Positions 33,651 through 46,329 of a DNA stretch of 64,000 nucleotides are shown here, piece by piece. The position numbers were made by a program, and so were the translations under genes. Below the pieces are notes generated by a model. It ran no database searches. It saw only the letters and a list, made by a program, of their open reading frames with translations, and was not told the origin of the DNA. Numbering within the stretch: the stretch's first letter is position 1; each line of letters begins with the position of its first letter. Source of the DNA: Phorcus lineatus (Eukaryota > Mollusca > Gastropoda > Trochida > Trochidae). The DNA lies in contig OV121090.1 in the NCBI GenBank assembly GCA_921293015.1, positions 3,162,001-3,226,000 on the forward strand, given 5' to 3'.

Positions 33651-34246
33651 CAGCTGCATACCAAAAGTTTGTTCACATACCTGTATATACTAGTGCAAAT
33701 ATCATGTAATTTGAGATGTCTTTGATGTATCGTAGCGTTGCGAAAAATAAAAGTATAATATTGAATTTTCAATACACATATGCAGATCCATTCTTCTTTA
33801 CGGCAAATGTTTATCGTACCCCATAATTCCCCGTTACAGTTTCGGCAGGTCATTGAAGTGACCAGGGGTCAAAGTTCCGAAAACACTAATCTTTATTTTT
33901 CTTCATAAAATCCTTTATACGTTATCATTTTCTTAAAAGAAATACGTCACGATTGTACCTTAGCAAAAAGTCAATGTGATTATGTTGGTTTTAATCTCAG
34001 AGAGTCGATATGGAACATTTTATTTGACATTTAATGAAATCGAAATTTCAAAAATGTGACCCCCTCTGTCGTTATCAATATGCCAAAATTCGACTTATTG
34101 CACCAGAGACCAGACGATCCCAAAAGAGTTCAAGAATGGCTATTACATCCATGGACAGTGAGTGATCTATTGTCAGTTTTGCTGAAGTTATTCTATTGAC
34201 GTTGAAACGAAACCCAAATTACATGATATTTGCACTACGATTCAGT
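33651..34246 (-). mobile_element. Inverted-repeat element family M2, copy B (distal end lost)
   Basis: The left end CAGCTGCATACCAAAAGTTT is intact with TA before it (33649-33650). The body matches copy C in reverse (AATCTCAGAGAGTCGATATG, GACGATCCCAAAAGAGTTC, CATCCATGGACAGTGAGTGA, AATTACATGATATTTGCACT). Matching stops near 34246, so the second terminal repeat is missing. The frame at 33629-33853 is part of the element. Confidence 0.82.
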
Positions 34247-34249
34247 GTC

Positions 34250-34460
34250 GCAAGTTTTCGCTAGATATCTAATTTTACTACTACAGATATTTGGTTGTAG
34301 AAATATGATGTTGACCCCCTATAGAAATTATTAGTATGCATCTTGCATTACCGTTTAATCAAAGAATGTCCTTACATTTGATACTAACATGGTGTGGTAT
34401 ATGATAAGAGATTATATTCAGCGTATCACAAGGCTAGGTGTAGATTGGTGTTCAACTGTT
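34250..34460. other. Spacer
   Basis: Short AT-rich spacer between the M2 and M1 copies; nothing recognised. Confidence 0.4.
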
Positions 34461-34463
34461 AGG

Positions 34464-34756
34464 CATCCTGCTAAATCAGCGTATATGAATCCGCTCTCGC
34501 TCCTTCCTAATACCCTGATCACTTCCAAGCCCAAACCCTCGTATCGCTAGCTTTCTAACCAGCCAATGAGATTACTCGCATTCAGCGACAGCGGCACTAC
34601 CCGGATGGAAAATCCGTTGAATTTAAGATAGCACCTTCACGCTCCGTCATAACGGCATTTCATTGGCTGAATTAATAACAGGGGGACTAAGCCACGAAAT
34701 TCAAGCCGCATCAGCCATACGAGACATTTAGCCCGGAAGAGATCAGGATATTAGGA
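34464..34756 (+). mobile_element. MITE family M1, copy 4 (right end lost)
   Basis: The left end CATCCTGCTAAATCAGCGTA is intact. The core follows M1 (CCCTCGTATCGCTAGCTTTC, CAGCCAATGAGATTACTCGC, CCCGGATGG, TTTCATTGGCTGAA). Matching ends after GATCAGGATATTAGGA, leaving out the last 40 bp or so of the right terminal repeat. Its left end sequence groups with copies 1 and 3 and not with copies 2 and 5. Confidence 0.82.
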
Positions 34757-34759
34757 AGA

Positions 34760-35330
34760 CGAAACGTCAAAACTTCGTCTTATCACGGTGATATACAGTT
34801 AAACTCAAATAGCCAACTCTTGTTTCATTAAACACTCATAGGTAACCACGAGCAACGCAGTGATATGAAATAATGTGGCATTTAAAATTCTTCTGTGTGG
34901 CATTGATTTATCTGTTTTATTTCAAGGACACCCATGATGTTTATCACACTTGTTGTTTATCCTTGAAACACACACGGTCTTGAGATTTGAATAAAAATTT
35001 GGTATTGTTTCATGCGCATTTCAAACGTCTAGGGGTATCATTTTGATGTATCAGCAAATCATTATGTGATTGCGTACATTAACAATGCGAGTTTATAACA
35101 AATTGTAAATTGATAAACTTTTAAGATTTGCTAGTTAAAGAGATGAAGTTATAAAATACGCCGTTTTAAATCTACCTTAATTAGTTAAAAACTATCGCTC
35201 GAACCTCACCGCTTGTAAGATCTCAGAAATGCTCCTTGGTACTAATTGAAAAATTCTCATCAGTTTTTACACTTTTATAACTATGACACTCATATTTTTC
35301 CAGACAATGTGCGTATGATGAAAACTGAAT
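34760..35330. other. Non-coding stretch
   Basis: A small inverted pair (AAGACGAAACGTC and ACTTCGTCTT) lies near 34757-34781. Otherwise nothing recognised. Confidence 0.4.
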
Positions 35331-35334
35331 GGGG

Positions 35335-35404
35335 CCTGCAGGGTAGCAAAACGTTTTAATAATGATACAGACATCATAATACATAGAACATTTGCAGAAA
35401 TTGA

Positions 35405-35500
<96 letters not shown>

Positions 35501-35568
35501 TGCAGGGTAGCAAAACGTTTTAATAATGATACAGACATCATAATACATAGAACATTTGCAGAAATTGA

Positions 35569-35660
<92 letters not shown>
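35335..35660. repeat. Tandem-duplicated unit ending in (AG)n
   Basis: A 164-bp unit beginning CCTGCAGGGTAGCAAAACGT (35335) ends in an uninterrupted AG array (35408-35498). It is repeated at once as 35499-35660 with a second array (35572-35660). The non-repeat parts, about 73 bp, appear identical. Identity and long pure arrays mean a very recent duplication or an assembly artefact. Serine-leucine frames read from the arrays are not genes. Confidence 0.92.
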
Positions 35661-35662
<2 letters not shown>

Positions 35663-35664
35663 TT

Positions 35665-35875
35665 GTGACTGACTTTACTGGATTATAATAGTTTACTAGG
35701 TAACAATATTGGTCATTGTTTATTTATTTAATTCATTTATCAAGAAAGTGGCCAAAGCAATTGTAAATAAAAAGATATCATATAGTCATATTATCAATTA
35801 GAATCAGACATAAAGATTCCAGGAAAGGACATAAGAAGAGACTTTCAACTATTAATGAAAAATGGTTAGGTTATT
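35665..35875. other. Spacer
   Basis: AT-rich sequence; nothing recognised. Confidence 0.4.
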
Positions 35876-36425
35876 AAAATGCAAATCTGATCTTGAACAG
35901 GTAAAAGTATAACTGAGAGAAATGTCAATGAGAAAAGAGCTATTTTAGAATGAAGACGGAGAGAAAAAACCTACAAAATACTTTCTCCTATGGAAAAAAG
36001 AACTCATATCAGTTATTAATGAAATCAATGACAATATTTCCTTTTTGAGCAATCTACTCTATTGAGAGGATACTAAACGACCTTCCATAGAATACTATTT
36101 TTATTAAACGAGTTAATGAGTTAGTATAAACGAGCGAAAGAGACTTCATGAGTTTTATTAAAATAGTATGAAATGAAAGGAAGTTTTGAAGTTCCGACAG
36201 TGTCATGAAACTAACAGTTCCGCCTGCCGCCATTTAATGATGAAGCTAACATTGTGATGTCACGAGTACACACTATTGTGACCTAACTTTAAGAACTTCT
36301 TGTGAAATTTACATTTTACAAATGCCAGGGCTTCAAATAACACTCGAAAAGACCGAAGCAGTATAGAAAGTCTATTTGAAAAAAACTATGGAATTTTACT
36401 CTAGAGGACATTTTAATGCCCCTTG
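35876..36425 (+). pseudogene. Decayed L1/Tx1-type LINE ORF2 fragment
   Basis: With frameshifts, the plus strand at 35955-35995 reads EDGEKPTKYF followed by LWKK, the linker motif usual in L1/Tx1-type ORF2 before the reverse transcriptase. Further on, 36322-36365 reads GLQITLEKTEAV, the motif that follows the catalytic YADD in such proteins. The DNA between is too short and broken to hold the domain. It may belong to the same family as the relic at 19.4 kb. Confidence 0.55.
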
Positions 36426-36429
36426 AAAA

Positions 36430-37395
36430 TCTTTGAATATTGTAAAGGTCTGACATTGGTTCCTATGGTACTGTCGTAAATGATAAATTCCTTCATGATA
36501 CGTTTATCTTACTGAAAAAGATTTCTTTGAGAGTTACAGGGCTGTTTAGAATCATGTCAAACCCATCGATTTTAAATTCAGGCTCATGAATGGTTTTCTA
36601 TCTTTAAAACTATTTGAAATAAAATTGTTGCTGTTTCTTGACATGAATGCGAGTATCTGTATACAGTTTTGGAATTGACGAGTAATATAATCGTTCTGGA
36701 ATAATATATATATTAATCTAATAATTTGGGCCTAAGTGTAAAGTTGTAAATAAAGTAAATGTGGAAACAAAAAAGATATCTTGAAAAAAATATTTTTTGA
36801 TTTTTTTCAAATCTAACATAATTGTTAAGATTACACGTGTTTTGTATTCACATTTAAAATCTTTTAAAATATCCAGAACAATAATTCAACTATCGTTCTT
36901 ATTACGCATCTCTTTTCACGAATTGTTTTTCATGTGGACAGATATATGGCAGTAGGCTTCTGTAAATGGGTGTACGGTTTCATCGTGGGAGTATTCCATA
37001 TGCCATATTGTCATTAGCAAGTATTCTTGTTGCACATTTGCTATCGAGGGACATAAGTTAGATGTCTAAAGAAACACTGTTGCTCGTGAATTAGCGAGTT
37101 CTTCGACCGATGGGGTATCAAATTGATATTGAGTAGGTCGAGATGTCGTTGGATATTAATTAGGGTCATATATTGTTCATTCGTTTTCAGTGATGTTAAA
37201 AGGTATAAAGCAGAACTTACTGTTTCTGAAAATGCCATTGCAGTACAAATTGGTCCAATAAATTGACATTAGAGCCGTTTTAGTAAGTGTAGCGCACCAG
37301 TGAATCACATTATAGGAAACGATTGTTTTGCAGACAAGAAAAAAAACAATGGATTGGTTGGGTCAGATTGGTCGTTTGAAAAGTGTGCGTTGAAC
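36430..37395. other. Non-coding stretch
   Basis: AT-rich. A 65-codon minus-strand frame at 37041-37238 has no recognised feature. Nothing else seen. Confidence 0.4.
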
Positions 37396-37399
37396 CGTT

Positions 37400-39230
37400 G
37401 CACTTAATCCCTATTAATCAACCCCAATGGTCGAAAAAAGTCCATGTAAATCCTTCTTCAATAATTGTTCCTTTACATAGGAAGAGTAAGCTCGATGATC
37501 CAGATAACTATAGAGTCATTTCACTAATGAGTACCTTGGGCAAAATATCTACAACCATACTAAATAATAGAATAACTTGTTTAGGTAAATATGCGGGAAT
37601 TAAAACAGAAACTCAGGCCGGTTTTCGAAAAAGATATTTAACTTCAGATCAAATCTTTTCATTATTTGCAATAATTCAGAAATGTCTTTCACGCCGAAAA
37701 CACAAATTGTACGTAGCATTTGTCGATTTTAGAAAAGCATTCGATTCTGTTGATCGTTCTAAGTTATGGTGTTGTTTACTAAGGGCTGGATTTCGTGGGA
37801 AAATGTATTCTATTTTAAAGTCTATGTATGCTAACATAAAATCATGTGTTCGGTGTGGTGGCGATCTTACAGACTATTTTGAGTGTCCAGTTTGATAAAG
37901 ACAAGGATGTATTTTAAGCCCGATTTTTCATGAATAATAATATTATGGGACTGCCAATAATGGAAACATAAGGTTCAAATGTTCACGGATTTCATGGAAA
38001 TATTAATGTTGCTCTTTGCTGATGAGGTCATTTTTGTGCCAGACACTATAGTAGGATTGCAAAATCAACTTGCCATTTTAGAACGTTACACAAAAGAATG
38101 GAAATTATCTGTTAACTATGACGAAACGAATATAGTTATTTTCAGCAGGGGTGGGCCATTATCAGCTAATGAAAAATGGGTATTGAATGGGGTACGACTT
38201 CAGGTTAGTAGTCAATATAAATATCTTGGCCTTTTGTTTAACCACAAGATAAACTTCCCCCAAAGCATAAAATATCTAGTCACAAGAGCAAAGAAAGCCC
38301 TCTTGAACGTTCTGTCTGTTACATGCAAGATCGGAATAACTACCCCTATATGGGTCCGATATTTGGGGATATCAGAAGTATGATTGTCTAGAAAAATTCC
38401 ATCTTTTAGCATGTTAAAGATATTTATCCTTTGCATTATCTATACCTAATTGCATTATTTACGGCGAATGTGGAAGACACCAACTGTATATAAATTCCCA
38501 AATTAAATGCTTAAAACATTGGATAAAACTTATTGGTATACAAAAGCTAGCTTATTTAAATAACATTTGCAAAATAGCATCCAAAATAAGAAACCTCCTG
38601 TTCGTCTACGGTTTTGGTTTTATTTGGATGAACCAAACTATCGGAAATATTGATCTCTTTATATCTGATTTTAATAATCAAGCCGTTAATATGTTTCACC
38701 AAGATACTTAATACCAATACACTTAAAATAGTTCACGGTATAATTTTACAGGACTTTCAAAAGTTTACTTTAACCAGAAATATATTTGTCAATTCTTATA
38801 ATTTATGATTAATGAAAGAAGAAAATGTGTATCGAAAAGAATAGAAGAATCTGTCCTTTATATAAATCAGCAGTTGAAAAATGAAATACATTTTATGCTC
38901 GTTAGTCCATCTTATTCAGTTTCAAGAAGAAAGAACATTCCTGAACTGTTTGTATTAAAATCACCATATAATGCCTTTACATCCTTATTGTCTTCTCACA
39001 ACGAAACTGTATTCTTCATTCATCGTTATTAATCAAGCATAGTGTAAGACTTAGAGATGACCTGTTAAAAAAAGAAATTTTTCCTAGTAACTAAATCTTT
39101 CAACTGTCATTTTGTTAATCAACATTTGAATTGTATACTATTTCTATTAAGTTCACTATTTGTATATGTACTTTTGTATGTGGGCCGGAGGTCTTAAATA
39201 CAATAAACTCTTTGACTTTGACATCTAATT
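37400..39230 (+). pseudogene. LINE fragment, reverse transcriptase and 3' end, several breaks
   Basis: The same clade as the 11.5-kb LINE but a clearly different family. 37383-37895 encodes the front of the reverse transcriptase: LDDPDNYRVISLM, TQAGFRKRY, and the motif A FVDFRKAFDSVD with the catalytic Asp. The frame breaks before motif B. 37979-38383 resumes with LLFADEV where YADD is expected, so one catalytic Asp is replaced by Glu, then KEWKLSVNYDETNIVIF. 38805-39032 is a further broken piece. The 3' end has GTGGGCCGGAGGTCTTAAAT, AATAAA and a CTTTGA tandem tail. It is 5'-truncated and inactive. Confidence 0.88.
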
Positions 39231-39234
39231 ACTG

Positions 39235-40975
39235 TAAATGGTTCTGATATAACTAGCATGTGTATATGGAGGCTATGACATATTACCTCCAACTTCTAAG
39301 GAGTGTATATATAACTAATAATGTATTACCACAGCGGATTCATACATTCAAGAAACTTGATGCTTTTTTCCACATTATTAAAACGAACGTGGAATAATCT
39401 TGCATACCAAAATTATCTCACGTGCTATAACCTGCAGCTAATATGAGGTTGTCTATGGCGTTGCATTACGAAAGTGTCTTGAGGCAAGTTCGTTAACACA
39501 AGACGTAAATAGAAAACAGACTTGACGTGAACTATAGCCCTTGGGAAAATATTTACGTCGTCGGCCCCAATAGGTATACTATACTATGCTAAAAGCTCTA
39601 ATGACATTCATTATCGTCTAATGGAAGTGAATAGGAGCGTCTGAGGGTCATGAAACTCTCTTAGCCAACTTTAAACGCAAAGTTTTGAGACTAATCATAT
39701 TTAACATTGCTGCAAATAAGCAAGATTCCATTAGATATCTGTTAAAGACTCGGTTTTTGCATTGCTGCAAATAAGCAATTGCAAGATTCCATTAGACTTA
39801 AAGACTCCTTTTTTGTTATTGATACGCCATGGCAATACTTATTGATGCATATCGACCATAGTTGTAACCACTCAGAGTCTTTTCATTACCAAATGAAATT
39901 ATTCCAGTGCATAGCAAATTATTGATGTATAAATAACGAGAAATTTAAAGGCACTATAGCACGTAATTTGGCTAGTTTGGACAAATTAACTCGCTTACCT
40001 TCTACCGACACAATAGGGTATTTAGTATTCATTTCAATTGATAAAAATGAAAACAGCAAGACGGCCGAGTCACTAAGGGTTATTAAATTGTTGTGAACAA
40101 AATAGTGATTGTTGAAAATTAGTTGATTAATTGAAATTAACTTTATAATTGTATTTCTTTCGATATCTTCTGCACTTTTCAGCTCTCTAGTTGCAATAAC
40201 TACATGTATAGCGGCAGCAGTTTAGTGTTTTTAGTTTGGAGTTTTCAGATTGTGGGCAAAATTTATAGATACCCGATGTCGTATTTCATTCGATCGGTCG
40301 TTTGAAATTATGTGTATGTACTAAACACGTCCATATTTTTCAGAATACCATTATGAGCCTAGATAACCAGACTTTGGAATGATCACTCAGCGCCTGTTAA
40401 CCGTTTGATTTGACTTTATATTAAGTTAAATGAATCAACTTTTATTCGAATAGTACTTAACACAACGTTAGACTCTAGAGGCGTAAGAGTTTAGAATACC
40501 TTTCTAAATTTTAAAGCTTTTGAAGATACTAATTAACGTGAATTCATGTACTTTTTTTATTGATGAAAATGAGATTTAAGGACAGGGATTACCTTTCTAT
40601 TCACAAAATACCCGAGAAACAATTGGAGGAAACTGCCTTGAAGATGAATTACTTCAAAGAAGTGCCAGTGAACTTCATCGTCTAATCGATTAATTTTTGA
40701 CTGAGTCATCAATAGCTTTTGTTTTTGCTATTGAAGTTTCATAGATGCATTAAATATTTAATTCTGTTATCACTCAATCAGACAACGGTGTCAAAATTAC
40801 AACATTATTCTTAGTAATTGCTAAGAAGGTCAGAACGACCCAGATTTTTGTCAGTTATAATGATTCACTTCTCGAGATGTTCAACCCATTTTTTTAGCTA
40901 TAACTTGATAACCTTAATCAAGTTTATCATATGTCCAGTACAAAGGTGCAATAAAAGAGGGATTGGCTAACGATA
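39235..40975. other. Non-coding stretch with a small tandem repeat
   Basis: The only structure seen is a 55-bp direct duplication at 39706-39815 (ATTGCTGCAAATAAGCAA, AGATTCCATTAGA, TTAAAGACTC). No gene found. Confidence 0.45.
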
Positions 40976-40979
40976 TTGG

Positions 40980-41700
40980 TATTTAAAAGGGAGAAAATAT
41001 GGATTGATTAAGTATGTAATCTGATAATAACTCCCATTGCGAAAATTTTATGTTTGATGGCATAATTCGTGCAGAATTCATTCTGATATGCGCGTATGTA
41101 ATTTGACCGCCTTCCCATAACTTTAAAATCATTTTATACAGTTGATGATATAAATGAATGATGAGATCAATTTGCAAAAACAGAGATATAATGCATATGC
41201 GGACAAATAGAGCTTAATAAATAAGCTGTAGGCAGTCAGAGGAAATTCTAACGAGTGTAATATCATCAGCAAGCAAGATGGATGGGACGTCTTTACCGAA
41301 AACACGGATAGCTTTGCCCTAAGACGTATTAAAGTCATTTATGAAAACGAGAAAGAACCATTGGGATATAGCCCTGCCTTGGCACACACTTTGTTAAACT
41401 AGGTAGTTTCTAACGTCTCTCAGAGTGATTGAGTAACGGTATAAAAATGATTTCCCAAACCGATGAAGAACCATTGGGATATAACCCTGCCTTGGCCCAC
41501 ACCTTGTTAAACAATGTAGTCTCTAACCTCTCCTCCGAAGTGATTGAGTAACGGTATAAAAATGATTTCCCAAACGTAATCTCTAAACCCAAGTTTAGCG
41601 TTTATAGAGTAAGTCTTCATGCCAAATTATATCGAAAGCTTTTGCGTTGTCGAGAAGGCTGCATAAAGGGAAGAGTCTCTGTGATTAAAAGAATGAATAC
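40980..41700 (-). pseudogene. Reverse-transcriptase relic of a third LINE type
   Basis: On the minus strand, 41670-41600 encodes LLDNAKAFDIIWHEDLLYK, the motif A region of LINE reverse transcriptases (usually DxSKAFDxVWH). Further on, 41352-41220 has a GxxxxQWFFLVFINDFN block and then LLADDITLV, the catalytic YADD motif with L in place of Y. Between them a 112-bp piece is duplicated in tandem (41355-41575). Stops and shifts throughout. The wording of the motifs points to a Jockey/CR1-like group different from the 11.5-kb LINE. Confidence 0.72.
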
Positions 41701-41704
41701 TTTC

Positions 41705-42195
41705 CATGACAGTAATGCTTACGAGCATGCTCCGACACATAAATGACAAAAACCGAAGCTGTTGCTTTAAAACTCTAAACAGTAATGTCAGCTCAGTCAT
41801 TTAAGATTTTAATTTTGAATAAAATAACTTTCAATTGTCATGAAAGTAAGATATTAAATCATATGTGCGTCACTTATTAAGTAATTTCGTAATTGCCGAG
41901 TTGACGGTCCTCGATCCGTTCTAATTACCTCTCAACTTCGCCTCGAGCCAACATCACAGACCTCGGACCTGTAAAAGGCCATTACGGAAGTAGAATAATA
42001 ATATAGTATACTTATATTGAACCAACTACTTCCCTTTCTCTGTTATGGTCTAATTTTGTAAAAAGGTTAAGTATTCTTTCCAAAGAGAGTAAATTCTGAC
42101 AGCTATTGATGTTTTCTAGTTTATTTCTTTGAAGTGCCAACATAAGGCAGCTTTACCTACTGTGGGATGTCTTTCTCAGAGACGTTGACCATGTT
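41705..42195. other. Non-coding stretch
   Basis: The segment 41890-41985 is less AT-rich (CCTCGATCCG, CGCCTCGAGCC, ACCTCGGACC) and may be part of an unrecognised repeat. No gene seen. Confidence 0.4.
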
Positions 42196-42198
42196 GCA

Positions 42199-42590
42199 GT
42201 TGGTCCCGTTCAATAGTCGAGCTTATAGAATCCCTCGAAAACACCTGTACTGTTTTGCGGGATACCATAAACCACCGGAAATCATTAACTGTCAGAGAAA
42301 TGGTCTTCTATGATGTACAGCAGCTGTATATAGATTTCACTGTAGTGAGAACCCATCTGGTTCTCCTTCGAATAAATACATTACAGCAAATTCAAGATTG
42401 GGGACATGTAGTTTTCTCTCTTCTTTTCTTCTCCACTACCTTCGAACTGGATTATCTCCAAAAGCACTTTTTTCAACGATGTGTCTCTTTAGCAAGTCAA
42501 ACTTATAATGAGGTCACTGCACACTTTTCATCACTGGACTCAATATATGCTCCTGGCCCCAAGCTGGACAAGTCGATGGTTAGAAGCTAG
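42199..42590 (+). CDS. Candidate exon of unknown protein (weak)
   Basis: After a possible splice acceptor (GACCATGTTGCAG, ending 42197) the plus strand is open for about 130 codons to a TAG at 42588-42590. The first half reads like real protein (SIVELIESLENTCTVLRD, TVREMVFYDVQQLYIDF, THLVLLRINTLQQIQDW) and suggests helices. I know no family for it. A donor could be GGACAT/GTAGTT near 42407. The base composition is more balanced than the flanks. No neighbouring exon was found, so it could be a relic or chance. Confidence 0.3.
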
Positions 42591-42599
42591 ACCAAATGG

Positions 42600-44900
42600 A
42601 GTCATTCTAGTTTCGCATTATACGTGACATCGTTTTTTACGAAAAAGGATAATTGGATCGTATAATGGCATCTTTAGCTCTCTAATATAGAGATTTGTTG
42701 CAAATCCTTTTTTCATAAATGGTAAATTTCAACAAATAAAAATGAAAAGACGTACGAAATATCCTTTAGAGGTTAACATACATGTACATTTTTTTAGATT
42801 CTTTGGCTTACATCATGGTTTAAAGATCATATAAGCCAATGACGATTAAAATTTTGATTCCAATTCTTTTTTTCAAACTTGACAATGTCGAAGTACAACA
42901 ATTTGATTGTTTCAAACTTGACAATATTGGAGTATAACTATTCATTATTGCTTTCGTAACATTACGATTTTAATTTGGAATTCGATTCTTTCTACATGGG
43001 CAGCATTACAAGGGAGAATATCCTCTTCAAGATAATGTCATATTTGTCTTTGAGGACGTGGGCAAAACACAATGATTTTAATTTTTTCAGGTTTTAGGGA
43101 TTGTGCTATTCAAAGTTTGTTTTTAGAATTAATTATAAAGGTTGAGCTGACTGAAATTATTTTGAGAAATTAACATCAGTCATCTCTGTCATGGATAGAA
43201 TCAATTACGTTGTTTTGGAAGACGTAGACCTATAGGGGAAAAGCACTGAAAGTGAAGATTTACCGAACAAAGGTTAATTTTGTATAAGGTTAACATATTG
43301 CGTTGAATAAAAACAGTTGCATAAAACGAAAGCTTAAAAAAACCCAATTTAAGTAGATTGTGTAGTAGGTTGATTGTGTAAATACATAAGAAAGTAAAAC
43401 ATTTCATGAAATTCTCGATACTATGGTTTTTATATACATATCCAAAAAGGTGGAGAACTGAGGCGCAGCAACAATGTATAGCAAAGTCATAATGTGGAAA
43501 ACAGGGAGCTGAATATTCGACTTACTTTAGCCCTTTTATACATAACTAAGCTTCAAGAAACATCAATCTTACGGAAACACCCACAAATAAAAGAATGTAT
43601 GAGGTATCCAGGAAACTAAAATAACTAAAATAATTAAAACAAATAAGTGTGTGATCCACTGAGCAGTGCAATAAGGTTACACTTCATTCAATATTATATC
43701 AATGGCAAATTCAATGTTCAGGGCAATATTCAATTGATAAGGGCGTAAAATGGTTACATAATTGCATATCAGTTCATTAATTTGCTCTTGAATGAACCAT
43801 AACAAAACTTCCTTAAGAATTCAGTATCGATTTATCAATATTTCACTATACCTTTCCAACGAGTATCAAATTATATGAAAAGGTTACCTTAGTAAACCAA
43901 TATTGTTACATTTATTGGTTGAAAATGCTTAAGATACTTAATAAATATTTCATACGTGCAATAAAACCTTGGATGATCGTTAAACCAGTTGTACATATTA
44001 TGTACAAATAAATTTAAGGAACATCCCGATTTTCACTAATGAGATATCCTTTTGATGTTTTGGTATTGAATATTGGGGTGTTTCTCAACTTTATTCTTTG
44101 ATTAAACAACAGATTAAAAGGGACATGCAGTTAAAGAAGCAGGACGAACAAGGACAAATGCCAGTGCTATAGCGACACCGGGTGTTCGATTATTTGTAAA
44201 CATGTCATACCAACCTGCATCATAAGGCCTTTCTGGCATTGATTTTAAGAATTGCAGAACTGACGTTCGGTGATATATTTCAGTGCTTGCCGAATGTTTT
44301 TATGCATAGGGTACAGCACATTATGAAGCGTGCTTCATGTTGATATGATTTAATCATTTAAAGTATGTAAAGTATAGCTGTAAAGTCATGCTTAAATAGG
44401 CAGTTCTACGGAGGGGACGAATTTCAGAGATACTCCTAAAGTTTAAATTAATAGATTTATAATAGAATGTACAAGTCCCCTTCAGTTTAAATTCATGAGT
44501 TACTGTAATAGTCCGGAGGTCTTTGAGTTGACACTCTTAATTATATATAAAACGTTCACACAATTATTTAGATTAATAAATATGAGCAAGAGTTATTCAT
44601 CGGCGATACTAGTGTCACAGGTACTGCTACGGTATGAGAAGATGGTAAGATAGTGTTTATAAGTCTATTTTTAAAATTGTTAATTTATGGATATTATAAC
44701 AAGAGATTTGTTAACTATTGTCGCATTAGCCTCAGTTGATGTTACATTTGTAGCAATACATGACTGAAATTGTATCCAAACGTAACATATCACTTTGGTA
44801 TTAATTCAAAGTATTTAACCTCAAAACTCATTTTCATTTATTTGTCCTCACACCTTCCTTTCTAATGAATGAAATATGATATGCACAATAAATAGAAATT
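42600..44900. other. Non-coding stretch
   Basis: AT-rich, with a 46-bp near-duplicate at 42884-42950 (CAAACTTGACAATGTCGAAG and CAAACTTGACAATATTGGAG). No genes recognised; a minus-strand frame at 43201-43407 is unsupported. Confidence 0.45.
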
Positions 44901-44904
44901 ATTA

Positions 44905-45200
44905 CCTGTGATTGTGTGATGTGCTCTCGCTCGGGTAATACCAAAATGCACACTCGTTTCGTAAAAGTCATATGACACACTTCTGAGGGCAATAATTTCT
45001 TTATCAACGATTCTATTCAATCTTAAATGCATTGAAATATTCAGAAAGCAGCCTGCTTCCCTTGCAACGGCCCGCTGCAGTGAAGTCATGAACAATGGTT
45101 TTGTGACGTCACAGACGATGAAATACGCCAACTCAAGCCAAAACAATTGTTCACAGGCAAAAGTTATATGTGCAAATGTGCTCATTTTGAAAATATGTCA
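44905..45200 (+). repeat. Dispersed repeat R2, copy 1
   Basis: Matches 55145-55435 in the same orientation: GTAAAAGTCATATGACAC, GAAATATTCAGAAAGC-GCCTGCT, TTTTGTGACGTCAC, ACTCAAGCCAAAACAATTGT, ACAGG-AAAAGT and TGTGCTCATTTTGA. The block ACTCGTTTCGTAAAA is inverted relative to a TTTTACGAAACGAGT near the other copy's start, so the full unit may have inverted ends. Overlapping short frames on both strands are not genes. Confidence 0.65.
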
Positions 45201-45204
45201 CACA

Positions 45205-46325
45205 TTAGGATTTACCATGTGGCTAATATACTCTTATATTCAGAAGACGGTGCCTTTTATTAGTTTATCATGTAATAGGAATGTTTGAAATCATTTCATA
45301 AGTTCTGTCATCACCAATCTACTCTCATCCACTATTGAAGCAAAAGAGTTTTGAGATATGATAATTTAGTACATCTATTATTCATTTACGCAATAAACCT
45401 ACCAACGTAAACGTTGAAATAACCATTTCTCTACCTTTCAAAACTTAATTACACTAAGAAAGAATTACAAGTTTGGAATTTTAGGAAATCGGCTTTGTAC
45501 GTTCTTAGAAAAAAAGTTTAAACCCAAATACTCTTAACTTATATGAGAGCACGTAAAAAACAGGAATAAAATTTACAAATCTCTTATGACGTAAACTTGT
45601 AAACTTACGGCTATTTCATTCTTCAGAAGACCATTTTCCCATTAGAATCCATAGAATGTAAGATGTGGCAGGAGTTAAGCACTACTAGGTCTTTTTTAGT
45701 TCAATCGATGACAGTCCTTCCGAGCTTGACAACCCGACAGAGTTTGAAATATGCAAATGTGGTGTTGTCACTGGCGTGATGTTAGGCATACGTCAAAGTT
45801 AAGTGGTCAGTGTCGGAACATCTGATTCCACAACTCTGAACACAAGCGTCATCGCTCAGGTTTTCTTGTAACACCACTTATCTCAATAAATTCTAGCGGT
45901 GTTGGTTTGTGTGCATCAGTGACCCTAAAAGCTATGCCCGCCTTTGAAACTACAAAAATGGCAGCTTTTCTAAATTAGCTGATTCTTCTTTTAAAATATT
46001 AAGACATTAATTACGGGCTGTTATTCTTCGATTAGGCTTTTGCGATTTTTATGGTTTTTCTATATCAAGGATACGATCGACTGACCTCGAATTTACGTAA
46101 TTATTCAACTGTTGCACCTTTACATCAGCAGCAATCTGACACTATTGCGATTTTTTATCAGTTCGAACCAAAATGCTAATCACAATATGAAAACTACCTG
46201 TTTAGATTTCAACTCTGCTGTTAATAGAGAACTTCAGGGCCCTTATATTTAAGTTCCCATCACTTCAACTTTAATATGACAAGTTTCTTTTAACCGTATA
46301 CGTACGATTATCAATGTGATTCATT
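45205..46325. other. Non-coding stretch
   Basis: No recognised gene or repeat. Confidence 0.4.
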
Positions 46326-46329
46326 TATA

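Noticed and set aside
35223..35548. Serine-leucine-rich frames over the AG arrays
   Set aside because: They are read-through of the (AG)n microsatellite on the minus strand and have no start or coding context of their own.
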